DNA from: Frateuria aurantia DSM 6220
GTDB taxonomy: Bacteria > Pseudomonadota > Gammaproteobacteria > Xanthomonadales > Rhodanobacteraceae
NCBI RefSeq assembly: GCF_000242255.2
Contig: NC_017033.1
Span: 2,553,110 to 2,617,109, forward strand
Direction: 5' to 3'
DNA: 64,000 nt
A model generated the notes under the pieces. It was given only the letters and a program-made list of their open reading frames with translations, made no database searches and was not told the DNA's origin. Below, one piece after another: positions 27,286 to 36,667 of the stretch (its first letter is position 1; each line of letters begins with the position of its first letter). A program made the position numbers and the translations under genes.

Positions 27286-28470
27286 TCACGGCCGGCGCCG
27301 GGAAGCCGGCATACCTGCCGCCTCCACCACTGGCAGCGGCAGACGGATTCGGGCCACCGTCCCCCCCATGGCTCCCGACCTTGGCCCAAGACCGTCAGGC
27401 AAGGCACCACATCGGCTGGCGGCAAGCAAGGTGATCTGCCCACCCATCCGCCGCACCCAGTTCCGGCAGATGGCCAGTCCCAGCCCCTGGCCGACGCTGC
27501 CTGCCGTCGCAGGCAGGCGAACAAAGCGTCTGAACACCCGCCGTCGCTCGGTCTCCGGGATGCCCGGCCCGGTATCATGGATCCACAACCACCACTGCCC
27601 GGCCCGCCAGCATGCGACCAGTCCCACCTCGCCCGCCGACGTGTATTTGATCGCATTGCCCAGCAGATTGAGCAGCAGTTGCTCGATCCGTGCGGCATCG
27701 CCCTTCAGCATGGCCGGGCAGGCACCCAGCCACCGGTATTGCAAGCTCAGTCCCTTGTCCGCGGCCAAGGGGCTCATCAACTCAAGCACACCCATACACA
27801 AGGCCTCCGGCGCAAACGGGGCCGGCCTGAGTGCGGCCCGTCCCATCGGCCGCAGGGCGTCGTCAATCAACCGCAAAAGCAGCTCGCCGGACTGACGCAT
27901 GGCCAGCAGGAAGCGCTGCTGGCGTCGGTTCACCGGCGTCGCGGCCAGCAGTTCCAGCATGCCCAGCAGACCCGCCAGCGGCGTCCGCAACTCATGGCCC
28001 AGATCGGCCATTCCCTGAGTCAGGCCGACGTGATCAAGGCCGGGTCGGGCCGCACACCAGCGCCCCGCCCGCCAGCTGGCGCCGATCCCTCCCATCCCGA
28101 AGCCCAGATAGGTGAGCCAGGCCCACCAGCGCCGCCAGGGCGGCAGCATCACCCATACCTCCCACTGCGCCGCCATGCAGACCGGGCGCCGTCGTCCGGG
28201 CGCCGCCCGGATCTGCAGCAGATGCCTGCCATGCTGGAGATGGGTATAAATGCGCCAGCCGCTGTGCCCCACATCGGCCCAGCCACGATCCATGCCTTGC
28301 AGATGCATATGACAGGACAAGGGCTCGCCTGCCTGCCCGGAGACCGGATGCAGCACCGCCCGCAGCACCGGCTCCCTCCAGTCGATACGAATCAGCCGTG
28401 TTGGCGAACCGGTCGGCAGCGTCCGCCAGCCACGTGCGCGCAGCACCTGGAGTTCCAGATCCGCATTCAT
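27286..28470 (-). CDS. Sensor histidine kinase, shortened relative of propeller-type (Y_Y_Y) kinases
   Basis: About 394 residues from ATG 28470, which has AAGGGGG 5 bases upstream. Residues ~20-95 look like the Y_Y_Y domain that ends the periplasmic part of propeller sensor kinases (LHLQGMDRGWADVGHSGWRIYTHL, GRHLLQIRAA). A hydrophobic segment follows (~115-133), then a HisKA domain with the phospho-acceptor His159 in MADLGHELRTPL. The ATPase has LLNLLGNAIKYT (N box), DTGPGIPE and GQGLGLAI. No receiver domain and no partner regulator are adjacent. A Y_Y_Y domain should be periplasmic, yet this start gives no signal peptide. The open frame continues to ATG 28887 (533 residues) and there begins with a signal-peptide-like stretch (RLALAMALLASAG), so either the long form is real or the propeller part has been lost. 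The kinase core is sure; the N-terminus is not. Confidence 0.75.
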   Translation of the reverse strand: MNADLELQVLRARGWRTLPTGSPTRLIRIDWREPVLRAVLHPVSGQAGEPLSCHMHLQGMDRGWADVGHSGWRIYTHLQHGRHLLQIRAAPGRRRPVCMAAQWEVWVMLPPWRRWWAWLTYLGFGMGGIGASWRAGRWCAARPGLDHVGLTQGMADLGHELRTPLAGLLGMLELLAATPVNRRQQRFLLAMRQSGELLLRLIDDALRPMGRAALRPAPFAPEALCMGVLELMSPLAADKGLSLQYRWLGACPAMLKGDAARIEQLLLNLLGNAIKYTSAGEVGLVACWRAGQWWLWIHDTGPGIPETERRRVFRRFVRLPATAGSVGQGLGLAICRNWVRRMGGQITLLAASRCGALPDGLGPRSGAMGGTVARIRLPLPVVEAAGMPASRRRP

Positions 28471-28990
28471 CTGGTCCCCCTTCGTTGCCGAAGGGGCTGA
28501 ACAGGGCTGCCGAGTCAGGTGCCGAGCGCCCCGAGGTTCCGGCCAGCAACAGGCGGGCGTTCGATATCCGGGCATGCCGGCTGCGGCCGCTACGAGTGCT
28601 GCCGGCGGTGGGTGGAGGCAAAGTTGATGGAATGCCGAACAGATCCCGGCCAGGTTTCGCGAAAATCCCGAGGCAGCGGCCGGCGCAGGAAGACTCGGGG
28701 CCGCGAGGCCCTGCAAGCCGCAACGGAGCACATTCGTCAACCCTGAAGCGACGCCTCCCGGAAAGCATTCCGGCAAAGACAGGACCGAAGCAGGAGATGA
28801 TCCGGCCGATGCGAGCAGAGCCATAGCAAGGGCCAGGCGCTTTGCGCGGCAGCCTTGCCGGCCTCCTGCAGTTTCCATGCTCGCCATCCGCCCCGCCCAT
28901 GTCTGATCGTCAAGTCCAGACTGAACAGGGCGGAGTGGAGGCGAAGTCGGCGTACGCTCAAGGCGACGCCTGCAACGCCTCCGTCAAGCC
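28471..28990. other. Gene-poor 520-base stretch between slyD and the kinase
   Basis: On the minus strand one frame stays open and is in frame with the kinase, giving a signal-peptide-like start at 28887 followed by about 110 low-complexity Ala/Pro/Cys-rich residues unlike any domain I know. It may be the decayed 5' part of the kinase gene. No RNA gene or terminator with a T-run is seen here. Confidence 0.4.
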
Positions 28991-29473
28991 TCAGTGCTGA
29001 TGACCACCGGCACCGTGCACATGGCCGTGCTGCAGCTCTTCCTGACTGGCATCACGGACTTCGGTCACTTCGATATCGAAGTTCAGCGGCTTGCCAGCCA
29101 GCGGATGATTGCCATCGACAGTCACGGTGCTGTCATCGACCTTGGTCACGGTGACGCTGATCGGACCCTGCGGACCGCTGCCCTGGAACTGCATGCCCGG
29201 CTCGATCTTGTCGACGCCCTGGAAGGCTTCGCGCGGCACGCTCTGGATCAGCTCTTCGTGATGCTCGCCGTAGCCTTCGGCAGCCGGCACTTCGACCTTG
29301 AACTTGTCGCCGACGGTCTTGCCTTCCATCGCCTTTTCCAGACCGGGCACGATCTGGCCGCTGCCGTGAATGTAAGCCAGCGGCTCGCGGCCCTGGGAGC
29401 TGTCGATCACGGCACCCTCGCCATCGGTCAGGGTGTAGTGAAAGCTGGCGACGCGCTGAGACGCAATCTGCAT
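28991..29473 (-). CDS. slyD: FKBP-type peptidyl-prolyl isomerase SlyD
   Basis: A 160-residue cytoplasmic prolyl isomerase and chaperone. The FKBP domain is split by the insert-in-flap chaperone domain (YGEHHEELIQSVPREAF through GNHPLAGKPLNFDIEV). N-terminal VASFHYTLTDGEGAVIDSS and HGSGQIVPGLEKAMEG are typical. The tail ends in a short His-rich segment (HGHVHGAGGHQH). It is much shorter than the E. coli metal-binding tail but still suited to nickel binding. Confidence 0.95.
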   Translation of the reverse strand: MQIASQRVASFHYTLTDGEGAVIDSSQGREPLAYIHGSGQIVPGLEKAMEGKTVGDKFKVEVPAAEGYGEHHEELIQSVPREAFQGVDKIEPGMQFQGSGPQGPISVTVTKVDDSTVTVDGNHPLAGKPLNFDIEVTEVRDASQEELQHGHVHGAGGHQH

Positions 29474-29621
29474 AATTATTGACTCGCTGTGTGATTGAAC
29501 TCGTGTGTCGGCCCTCGGAAGCGCCGACGCGAAGACCTAGCCTAACAGATGCCGTCAACCAGGCCCTTTCCCCACATGGATGCCGGTGACGAAAAACCAA
29601 CCCGGGACACCCGACTGCACC

Positions 29622-30965
29622 ATGCGATTTCTTGAAGACTGGCGCGATGGACCCACCCAGCGCCGGGTGGCCGCCATCGCGGTGCCGATGACGCTGAGCA
29701 ATCTCAGCACGCCCCTGGTCACCTTCGCCGGCAGCATCATCGCCGGCCATCTGGCCCAGACCCATAGCCTGGGCGCGGTCGCGATCGGCAGCACTTTGTA
29801 CATGATGCCGGTCTGGGTCCTGGGCTTTCTGCGGATGAGTACCTCGGGGCTGACCGCCCAGGCCCACGGCCGCGGCGACGCGGCCGGACAGTTCCAGGTG
29901 CTGCAGCGTGCACTGCGGCTGGCGGCGCTGCTGGGCGGACTGCTGCTGCTGGCCGGTCTGTGGCTCACCCCGATACTGATCGGCTGGATGCACCCTGGGC
30001 CCGGTCTGGCCGAGCTGGCCCGAGGATTTATGCGCTGGCGCTGGTGGGGCATTCCGCCGGCACTGTGCAGTCTGGCCGTCAATGGCTGGCTGATCGGCCA
30101 GGGCCGCAGCGGCCTGACTCTGGGCCTGCTGTGGACGGCACAGGCCATCAATATCCTGGCCAGTCTCGGACTGGCCCTTGGCCTGGGTCTGGGCGTCGAC
30201 GGCATTGCCATCGCCGCCGTAATCAGCGAATACGCGGCCGCCGGCATCGGCCTGCTGATCGCCTGGCGATTGCGGCCACAGCCCTGCCCTGCCCCGTCAT
30301 GGTCATTGGCCGAATGGCTGCCGACGCTGGTGCTGAACCGGGATATCTTCATCCGCTCGCTGGCCCTGCAGGCCGTGTTCTCCAGTCTGGCCTGGATCGG
30401 CACCCATCTCGGAGATCGGGTGGTAGCCGCCAACACCCTGCTGCTGAACGGGCTGGAGCTGGTCGCCTTCGTGCTCGACGGACTGGCCAACGCGGTGGAA
30501 GCCTTGGCGGGGCAGCGCATCGGCGCCAGCGACGCAGACGGTCTGCGCCGGGTGATGAGCATCAGCGCCGGATGGACCCTGATCGGCGCCCTGCTGTTCA
30601 GTACCGCCTTCGCACTGGGTGGCCGGTTGTTTGTCGACATGCAGACCGACCTGGAGCCGATCCGGCACATCGCCATCGCCAGTCTGCCATGGCTGGTGCT
30701 GTTGCCGCCGATCGCCGGGGTGAGCTATCTGCTGGACGGCCTGTTTATCGCGGCGACCCGTCCGGCGACCCTGCGCAACACCATGCTGATCGCCGCCGCC
30801 GGTTATGCCGTACTGGTCTGGCTGACCCGCCCGCTGGGCAACCAGGGACTGTGGCTGGCCTTCAGCGGCTTCATGCTGCTGCGCGGCGGCGGCCTGCTGC
30901 TGGCCGCCCTGCGACTGCAACAGCGCAGGGCCTGGCTCGGCACGACATCGACGACAAGACTTTGA
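29622..30965 (+). CDS. MATE-family efflux transporter (DinF-like)
   Basis: About 447 residues with twelve hydrophobic segments in two halves, N-terminal VAAIAVPMTLSNLSTPLVTFAG and later VAANTLLLNGLELVAF and LANAVEALAGQRIGA, all typical of the DinF branch of MATE antiporters, which export drugs or toxic metabolites using H+ or Na+. ATG 29580 would add 14 residues; neither start has a clear ribosome binding site. dacB follows 25 bases later. Confidence 0.92.
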   Translation: MRFLEDWRDGPTQRRVAAIAVPMTLSNLSTPLVTFAGSIIAGHLAQTHSLGAVAIGSTLYMMPVWVLGFLRMSTSGLTAQAHGRGDAAGQFQVLQRALRLAALLGGLLLLAGLWLTPILIGWMHPGPGLAELARGFMRWRWWGIPPALCSLAVNGWLIGQGRSGLTLGLLWTAQAINILASLGLALGLGLGVDGIAIAAVISEYAAAGIGLLIAWRLRPQPCPAPSWSLAEWLPTLVLNRDIFIRSLALQAVFSSLAWIGTHLGDRVVAANTLLLNGLELVAFVLDGLANAVEALAGQRIGASDADGLRRVMSISAGWTLIGALLFSTAFALGGRLFVDMQTDLEPIRHIAIASLPWLVLLPPIAGVSYLLDGLFIAATRPATLRNTMLIAAAGYAVLVWLTRPLGNQGLWLAFSGFMLLRGGGLLLAALRLQQRRAWLGTTSTTRL

Positions 30966-30990
30966 ACCCGGGCTGGGCCATACTCGGGAC

Positions 30991-32589
30991 ATGTCACGCC
31001 CACTTCTCCGCTCGACAGCCTGCCTGCTGGCGGCACTGTTCTGCAGTCATCTGACAGCCCGGCCGGCAGCTGCCCAGGCGGACAGTGCCGTCCCGCCGCC
31101 GACCCGACTGGCCACCGTGGTGGCCCGTGCCGGCTTCGATCCGTCCGCGCTGGAAGCCTTTATGGGCCAGGCCCGCTTCGCGCATGCACGCTGGGGCGTG
31201 GCCGTGCAGTCGCTGGACACCGGCCGCCTGCTCTATGTCCACGATGCCGACCGACTGATGCAGACGGCTTCCACCGCCAAGCTGTTCACCGCGGCCACCG
31301 TGCTTGATCAGCCGGGCCCCGATTTTCGTATCGCGACACGACTGCTGGGTGGTCGCATCGATGCCTCGGGCCGGATGCAGGGTCCTCTGGTACTGCAAGG
31401 CATGGGCGATCCGACCCTGGGGGTGGCGGCTGAAACCCGCGACTGGGCCCGGCAGCTGGCCGGCCAGCTGGCCGCGCACGGCGTGCGCCAGGTCCAGGGC
31501 GATCTGATCGCCGACGATACCTGGTTCAGCGGACCGCCTTATGGTGCCGGCTGGGAGGCTGAAGACCTGCAGACCTGGTTCGGCGCCACGCCTTCGGCAC
31601 TGAGCGTCAACGAGAACGTCGCCGAACTGACCGTGGAACCGGCCAACCGCATCGGACGCCCGGCCGGGCTGGTCCTGAAGCCGGAAAAAGCCATTCCGCG
31701 CATCGACAGTCACCTCGACACCTCGCGCCCCCGCGAGGGCAATGCCATCAATCTGTTCCGCGCGCCGGGCTCCACCACGCTGGAAGCTTTCGGGCGAATC
31801 AGCCTGCGCTCGCCTGCCCAGCACTACAAGCTGTCGCTGCCCGACCCCGCCCGTACCGCCGGCCTGCTGCTGGCGGACGCTCTGCGCGCCCAGGGCATCC
31901 GCCTGGATGGACGCGTCGAGGTGCGGCACTGGCCCGATAGGCCCTTGGCCGGCGCCTTGCTGGGCCAGGTCATGTCGCCGCCGCTGGCCGATATTCTGCA
32001 GCAAGGCCTGAAACGCTCCCAGAATCTGTATCTGCAGAATCTGCTGCAGATTGCCGGCAACCAGTACGCGGCCGCTCACCCGGCCGCGGACGACGAGGAT
32101 TTCACCAGCAGCGCCGAATCCGGCGCCCACGCCGTGCATGCCCTGCTGCGACGGGCCGGCCTCGATACCGACGAGGTCCAGTTCAGCGATGGCACGGGCA
32201 TGTCCCGACGCAGCCTGGCCACGCCGAGAGCGCTGGTCGGTCTGCTGGCCTGGGCGACGACCCGGCCCTGGGCTGCCAGCTTCCGCGAAGGCCTGCCGGT
32301 CGCCGCCGAAGACGGCACCTTGACCGCGCATTTCCATGACAGTCCGGCCGCCGACAATCTGCAGGCCAAGACCGGCAGCATGAGTCTGGTGCACTGCCTG
32401 GCAGGCTATGTCACCTCGACACAGGGCGAACACCTTGCCTTCGCGATCATGCTGAACAATTATGTGGCTCCCGCTGGCGCACCCTCGATCAGCCACGATG
32501 TGGATCAAGTGGCCTTGTTGCTGACCCGTGACGGTGTTCCCGAGCAGGTGCGCGGCAGTGTCAGCCACCACGCGGCGGCGGCGGATTGA
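30991..32589 (+). CDS. dacB: D-alanyl-D-alanine carboxypeptidase/endopeptidase (PBP4, DacB)
   Basis: A 532-residue periplasmic penicillin-binding protein that trims peptidoglycan cross-links. Signal peptide residues 1-28 (LLAALFCSHLTARPAAAQ). Active-site motifs of the S13 family are SxxK in QTASTAKLFTAA, SxN in KRSQNLYLQN, and KTG in LQAKTGSMS. A long insertion between SxxK and SxN (about 200 residues) is normal for PBP4. Close behind the MATE gene on the same strand. Confidence 0.95.
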   Translation: MSRPLLRSTACLLAALFCSHLTARPAAAQADSAVPPPTRLATVVARAGFDPSALEAFMGQARFAHARWGVAVQSLDTGRLLYVHDADRLMQTASTAKLFTAATVLDQPGPDFRIATRLLGGRIDASGRMQGPLVLQGMGDPTLGVAAETRDWARQLAGQLAAHGVRQVQGDLIADDTWFSGPPYGAGWEAEDLQTWFGATPSALSVNENVAELTVEPANRIGRPAGLVLKPEKAIPRIDSHLDTSRPREGNAINLFRAPGSTTLEAFGRISLRSPAQHYKLSLPDPARTAGLLLADALRAQGIRLDGRVEVRHWPDRPLAGALLGQVMSPPLADILQQGLKRSQNLYLQNLLQIAGNQYAAAHPAADDEDFTSSAESGAHAVHALLRRAGLDTDEVQFSDGTGMSRRSLATPRALVGLLAWATTRPWAASFREGLPVAAEDGTLTAHFHDSPAADNLQAKTGSMSLVHCLAGYVTSTQGEHLAFAIMLNNYVAPAGAPSISHDVDQVALLLTRDGVPEQVRGSVSHHAAAAD

Positions 32590-32702
32590 GGCTTCGGCTT
32601 CAAAAAAATCAATGCACTGCCAAAAATGACGAGCGAGAAATCGCAAGTTGTCGTATCCTAATGCGTTTCCCCTGACGCGACTACGTTCCTGGAATCACTT
32701 TC

Positions 32703-34844
32703 ATGGCCAGACAAAAGCCTCTCAGCCTCTACCGCAATATCGGCATCATTGCCCATATCGATGCGGGCAAGACCACCACGACCGAGCGTGTGCTGTACTA
32801 CACCGGTCGCAAGCACCAGATCGTCGACGTGCATGACACGAAGGACGGCAAGGGTTCGACCACGACCGACTACCTCGAGCAGGAGCGCAAGCGTGGCATC
32901 ACCATTCAGTCGGCCGCCGTGTCGACCGAGTGGAAGGGTTACCAGATCAACGTGATCGACACCCCCGGACACGTGGACTTCACCATCGAAGTGAACCGTT
33001 CGCTGCGCGTGCTTGACGGCGCCGTGGTGGTGTTCGACGGCGTGGCCGGCGTGGAACCGCAGACCGAGACCAACTGGCGTCTGGCTGACCAGTACAACGT
33101 CCCGCGCATGTGCTACATCAACAAGATGGATCGCATCGGTGCCAACTTCGCGCACTGCCTGAAGGGTATCCGCGAGCGCCTGGGCGCCAATGCCATCCTG
33201 TGCCAGGTTCCCCTGGGCAGCCATGACGAATTCATCGGCATGGCCGATCTGATCGCCGGCGTCGGCTACATCTGGCTGGGCGACGACAAGGACAGCCAGT
33301 GGGAAACCATTCCGCTGGACCAGGTCGCCGACCATCCGAAGATCAAGGCCCTGTCCTCCACCGCCGACCAGGACTGGGTGAAGAACCTGGCCAGCCTGCG
33401 CGAGGAAACCATCGAGAGCGCCGTCGAACTCGACGACGACGCGATGGAAGCCTATCTGTCGACCGGCGAAGCTCCCAGCATCGAAGTGCTGAAGAAGTGC
33501 ATCCGCACCGGCTGCGTGGCCGGCAAGGCCGTGCCGATCTTCTGCGGCTCGTCCTACCGCAACAAGGGCGTGCAGCAGCTGCTGGACGGCGTCCTCGATT
33601 ACATGCCCTACCCCGGTGAAAACGGCGGCATCTCCGTCGTGGACATGGACGGCAACGTGATCGGCGAGCAGGAAGTCACCGACGACGCGCCGGCCCGCGC
33701 CCTGGCCTTCAAGGTGATCAACGACCAGTTCGGCACCCTGACCTTCACCCGCGTGTACTCGGGCGTCATCAAGAAGGGTGACACCCTGATGAACGTCACC
33801 CGTGGCAAGAAGGAGCGCATCGGCCGTATCGTCGAAGTGCAGGCCAATGCCACCAAGGAAATCGACGAAGTCCGCGCCGGCGATATCTGCGCCTTCGTGT
33901 CGCTGAAGGAAACCGAAACCGGTGACTCGCTGAGCGATGCTTCCAGCCCGGTGCTGCTGGAGCGTATGCGCTTCCCGGATCCGGTGATCAGCGTCTCGGT
34001 CGAGCCGAAGAGCCGCAACGACATCGACAAGATGTCGACCGCCCTCTACAAGATGGTGAAGGCCGATCCGTCGCTGCAGATGGAAACCGACAAGGAAACC
34101 GGGCAGACCGTGCTGAAGGGCATGGGCGAACTGCATCTGGAAATCACCATCGATCGCATGAAGACCGAGCTGGGCGTCGACGCCAACATGGGCAAGCCCA
34201 AGGTCAGCTTCCGTGAAGCCTTCGGTGGCGTGGTCGAACACACCTACACCCACAAGAAGCAGTCGGGTGGTTCGGGTCAGTTCGCTGAAGTGAAGATGAT
34301 CTTCGAACCCGGTGAATCCGGTTCGGGCATCGTGTTCTCCGACGAAATCGTCGGTGGCCGCGTGCCGCGCGAATACATTCCCGCCGTGGAACACGCGATC
34401 CGCGTGGAATCGCGCCAGGGTCAGGTCGCCGGCTACGAAGTGCTGGACTTCAAGGCACGCCTGGTGGACGGCAAGTTCCATGACGTCGACTCCTCGGCCC
34501 TGGCCTTCGAAATCGCCGGCCGTGCCTGCTTCCGCGAAGCCCAGCGCCTGTCCAAGCCCAAGCTGCTTGAGCCGGTGATGAGCCTGGAAGTGGTGACCGA
34601 GGCCGATTACCTGGGCGACATCATCGGCGACATCAACCGTCGTCGTGGCCAGGTCAGCGACCAGGGCCAGAAGGGTCCGCAGGCTTTCGTCCAGGGCTTC
34701 GTGCCGCTGGCCGAAATGTTCGGCTACATCAACTTCCTGCGTTCGGCCACCAGCGGTCGCGGCAACTTCACCATGATCTTCGATCATTACGCTGAAGTGC
34801 CGGCCAACATGGTCGACAAGCTGATGGAGAAGGAAGCGAAGTAA
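32703..34844 (+). CDS. fusA: Elongation factor G, variant with mitochondrial/spd-type G-domain insertion
   Basis: A 713-residue translocation GTPase. G1 is AHIDAGKTT, G3 DTPGH, G4 NKMD. Domains II-V follow in normal order, with the domain IV signature GGSGQFAEVKMIFEP and a C-terminus ending LMEKEAK. It is not in a str operon: neighbours are dacB and an M20 peptidase. Switch I reads VHDTKDGKGSTTTDYLEQER, about five residues longer than the E. coli type and close to the K-D-G-bearing switch of mitochondrial EF-G1 and bacterial spdEFG1. Codon choice is strongly biased towards a few codons, as in very highly expressed genes, and a strong terminator follows. So it may be the main translocase or an abundant paralogue. 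A ribosome-protection protein is less likely, as the domain IV features are those of EF-G. Confidence 0.95.
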   Translation: MARQKPLSLYRNIGIIAHIDAGKTTTTERVLYYTGRKHQIVDVHDTKDGKGSTTTDYLEQERKRGITIQSAAVSTEWKGYQINVIDTPGHVDFTIEVNRSLRVLDGAVVVFDGVAGVEPQTETNWRLADQYNVPRMCYINKMDRIGANFAHCLKGIRERLGANAILCQVPLGSHDEFIGMADLIAGVGYIWLGDDKDSQWETIPLDQVADHPKIKALSSTADQDWVKNLASLREETIESAVELDDDAMEAYLSTGEAPSIEVLKKCIRTGCVAGKAVPIFCGSSYRNKGVQQLLDGVLDYMPYPGENGGISVVDMDGNVIGEQEVTDDAPARALAFKVINDQFGTLTFTRVYSGVIKKGDTLMNVTRGKKERIGRIVEVQANATKEIDEVRAGDICAFVSLKETETGDSLSDASSPVLLERMRFPDPVISVSVEPKSRNDIDKMSTALYKMVKADPSLQMETDKETGQTVLKGMGELHLEITIDRMKTELGVDANMGKPKVSFREAFGGVVEHTYTHKKQSGGSGQFAEVKMIFEPGESGSGIVFSDEIVGGRVPREYIPAVEHAIRVESRQGQVAGYEVLDFKARLVDGKFHDVDSSALAFEIAGRACFREAQRLSKPKLLEPVMSLEVVTEADYLGDIIGDINRRRGQVSDQGQKGPQAFVQGFVPLAEMFGYINFLRSATSGRGNFTMIFDHYAEVPANMVDKLMEKEAK

Positions 34845-34858
34845 GTCTTCGCCTCCTG

Positions 34859-34919
34859 CCTTCCCGGTCCTCGGACCGGGAAGGTCGAAAAGGCCGGGGT
34901 CTCGCCCCGGCCTTTTTTG
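34859..34919 (+). terminator. Tandem hairpins ending in a T-run after fusA
   Basis: First hairpin CTTCCCGGTCC ... GGACCGGGAAG at 34859-34882. The second has stem AAGGCCGGGG (34890-34899) / CCCCGGCCTT (34905-34914) with a five-base loop, followed by TTTT. This is a strong Rho-independent terminator, in keeping with a highly expressed gene. Confidence 0.92.
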
Positions 34920-35136
34920 TGTCCGGATGTCACCTGGCTGCGGTCACCCCAAGGCGCACGATGCCCCCTTCCTGACAAGCACAGGGCCCGACCGGCTGCC
35001 TCCTCCCCCTGCCCGTCCGCCGAGCGTGGATGATCCTGCCGGTACCTGGCAGCCCGTCATCCAGCCCCTGCTGACACCATGACCCAGGATCATCGATACT
35101 CAACAAAATTTACGTGTTGATCTCGGGGGAAGTCTT

Positions 35137-36522
35137 ATGTTGCGTCTTGTTTATGGCAGCTGCCTGGCTGCCTCACTGGCTGCGGCGAGCTTGTCGTGCC
35201 AAGCTGAAACCACGGCCCAGGCCATGCCTGAAACAATGCAGATGCTCAAGACAGCCATCGAGATTCCTACCGAAGAAGGCAAGGCCCAGGTTCCGGTACT
35301 GGCCCGTTACCTGGCTCAGCAGCTGGAATCTGCAGGTTTCGCCGCTTCGGACATCCAGATCATCCCGATCGGCGAGACCGCCGCACTGGTGGCCCGTTAT
35401 CACGGCAAAGGTCATGGCAAACCCATCCTGCTTTCCGCTCATATGGATGTCGTGACCGCCCGGCCTGCCGACTGGGTACGGGATCCGTTCAAGCTGACTG
35501 AAGAAAACGGCTATCTTTACGGCCGCGGCACGGCGGACATGAAGACCTCGCTGGTCACCCTGGTCGAAACCCTGATGCGCCTGAAACGCGAGGGCTTCGT
35601 TCCGGCCCGGGACCTGATTCTGGTAGCCTCCGGTGATGAGGAGACCGCCATGGCCACCACTCGCGAACTGGCCAGCCGCTATCACGATGCGGCATTCCTT
35701 CTCAATGGCGACTCCGGCGGCGGTGTCTACGGCGCCGACGGCAAGCCCTTGGCCTACGAAATCCAGGCCGCCGAAAAGTCTTATGCCGATTTTTTGCTGA
35801 CCGTGACCTCCGCCGGTGGCCATTCCAGCGAACCGACGCCCGACAATGCCATCTACAATCTGGCCACGGCCCTGAAGCATATCCAGGGCTATGCCTTTCC
35901 TGTCGAGTCCAGCAGCATCACCCGCACCTCGCTGAAGGCGCTGGGTGCCCGCACGCCCGGCCCCTTGGGCGAGGCCATGAAACAATTCGCCGCTCATCCC
36001 GATGACGCGGCAGCGGCAGCGACGCTGTCGGCAGATCGCGCCTACGTCGGCAAGATCCGCACTACCTGCGTGGCAACCGAGCTGAATGGCGGCCATGCCT
36101 TGAATGCCCTGCCTCAGCGTGCCACTGCCAATATCAATTGCCGTATTTTCCCGGGCGAGAGCATCGCTTCGGTGCAGGCCACGCTGACACGCGTCATCAA
36201 TGACCCCAAGGTCAGCATCAGCATCCAGCCACCGACTCCGGTAGAAAGCCCGGCCTCGCCCATCCCCGCCAAGGTCATGAATGCAGTCGCTGCCACCCTG
36301 CATCAGCGCTTCCCCGGACTTGAGGTCATTCCCGGCATGGATGCCGGCGCCTCCGACAGCATGTACTTCCGCCGCGCCGGTGTCCCCTGCTTTGGCGTCA
36401 ATCCCTTGTTCGCCAAGGCCGGCGACAGCTTTGCGCATGGACTGAACGAGAAGCTGCTGGCCAGCGAAGTGCCCGGCGCACTCGATTTCTGGCACGGCGT
36501 GCTGACACGGCTGGCCCGCTGA
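35137..36522 (+). CDS. Secreted M20-family metallopeptidase
   Basis: A 461-residue exported zinc peptidase. The signal peptide covers about residues 1-23 (YGSCLAASLAAASLSCQA); a Cys at the end of this region could make it a lipoprotein, but the context is not a good lipobox. Metal ligands: His in LLSAHMDVV, Asp in GRGTADMK, the Glu pair in ASGDEETA, and a late His in DSFAHGLNEK. The dimerisation (lid) domain lies between about residues 215 and 330 (AGGHSSEPTPDNAIYNLA). A GGGGGAAG ribosome binding site precedes ATG 35137. Substrate is unknown; relatives act as di- or carboxypeptidases. Confidence 0.9.
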   Translation: MLRLVYGSCLAASLAAASLSCQAETTAQAMPETMQMLKTAIEIPTEEGKAQVPVLARYLAQQLESAGFAASDIQIIPIGETAALVARYHGKGHGKPILLSAHMDVVTARPADWVRDPFKLTEENGYLYGRGTADMKTSLVTLVETLMRLKREGFVPARDLILVASGDEETAMATTRELASRYHDAAFLLNGDSGGGVYGADGKPLAYEIQAAEKSYADFLLTVTSAGGHSSEPTPDNAIYNLATALKHIQGYAFPVESSSITRTSLKALGARTPGPLGEAMKQFAAHPDDAAAAATLSADRAYVGKIRTTCVATELNGGHALNALPQRATANINCRIFPGESIASVQATLTRVINDPKVSISIQPPTPVESPASPIPAKVMNAVAATLHQRFPGLEVIPGMDAGASDSMYFRRAGVPCFGVNPLFAKAGDSFAHGLNEKLLASEVPGALDFWHGVLTRLAR

Positions 36523-36607
36523 CGTTGAAACGCCGAAGCACGGGGCCGATATCGGCCCTTGATGCCCGCCGTCCCGCACCGCCCATCAGCCCGGTCGCCT
36601 GAGACCC

Positions 36608-36635
36608 TTAAGTGCCAGTCAAAGCACGGTATAAT
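36608..36635 (+). promoter_or_regulatory. Candidate sigma-70 promoter of prfC
   Basis: A perfect TATAAT (36630-36635) lies 33 bases before the prfC start, rare in this GC-rich sequence. The -35 side is weak: TTAAGT at 36608-36613 with 16-base spacing is the best match. The transcript would have a short leader. Confidence 0.5.
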
Positions 36636-36667
36636 GCCGGGTTCAGCTCTTATCAGCCTTCCCAGCC

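Noticed and set aside
32658-34787. About 700-codon minus-strand frame opposite fusA
   Set aside because: Shadow produced by the strongly biased codons of fusA; the composition is His/Asp-rich nonsense without domains.
32703-34844. EF-G-like gene as a tetracycline ribosome-protection protein
   Set aside because: Domain IV and length fit EF-G; the codon bias is that of a housekeeping gene, and no resistance-type loop is visible.
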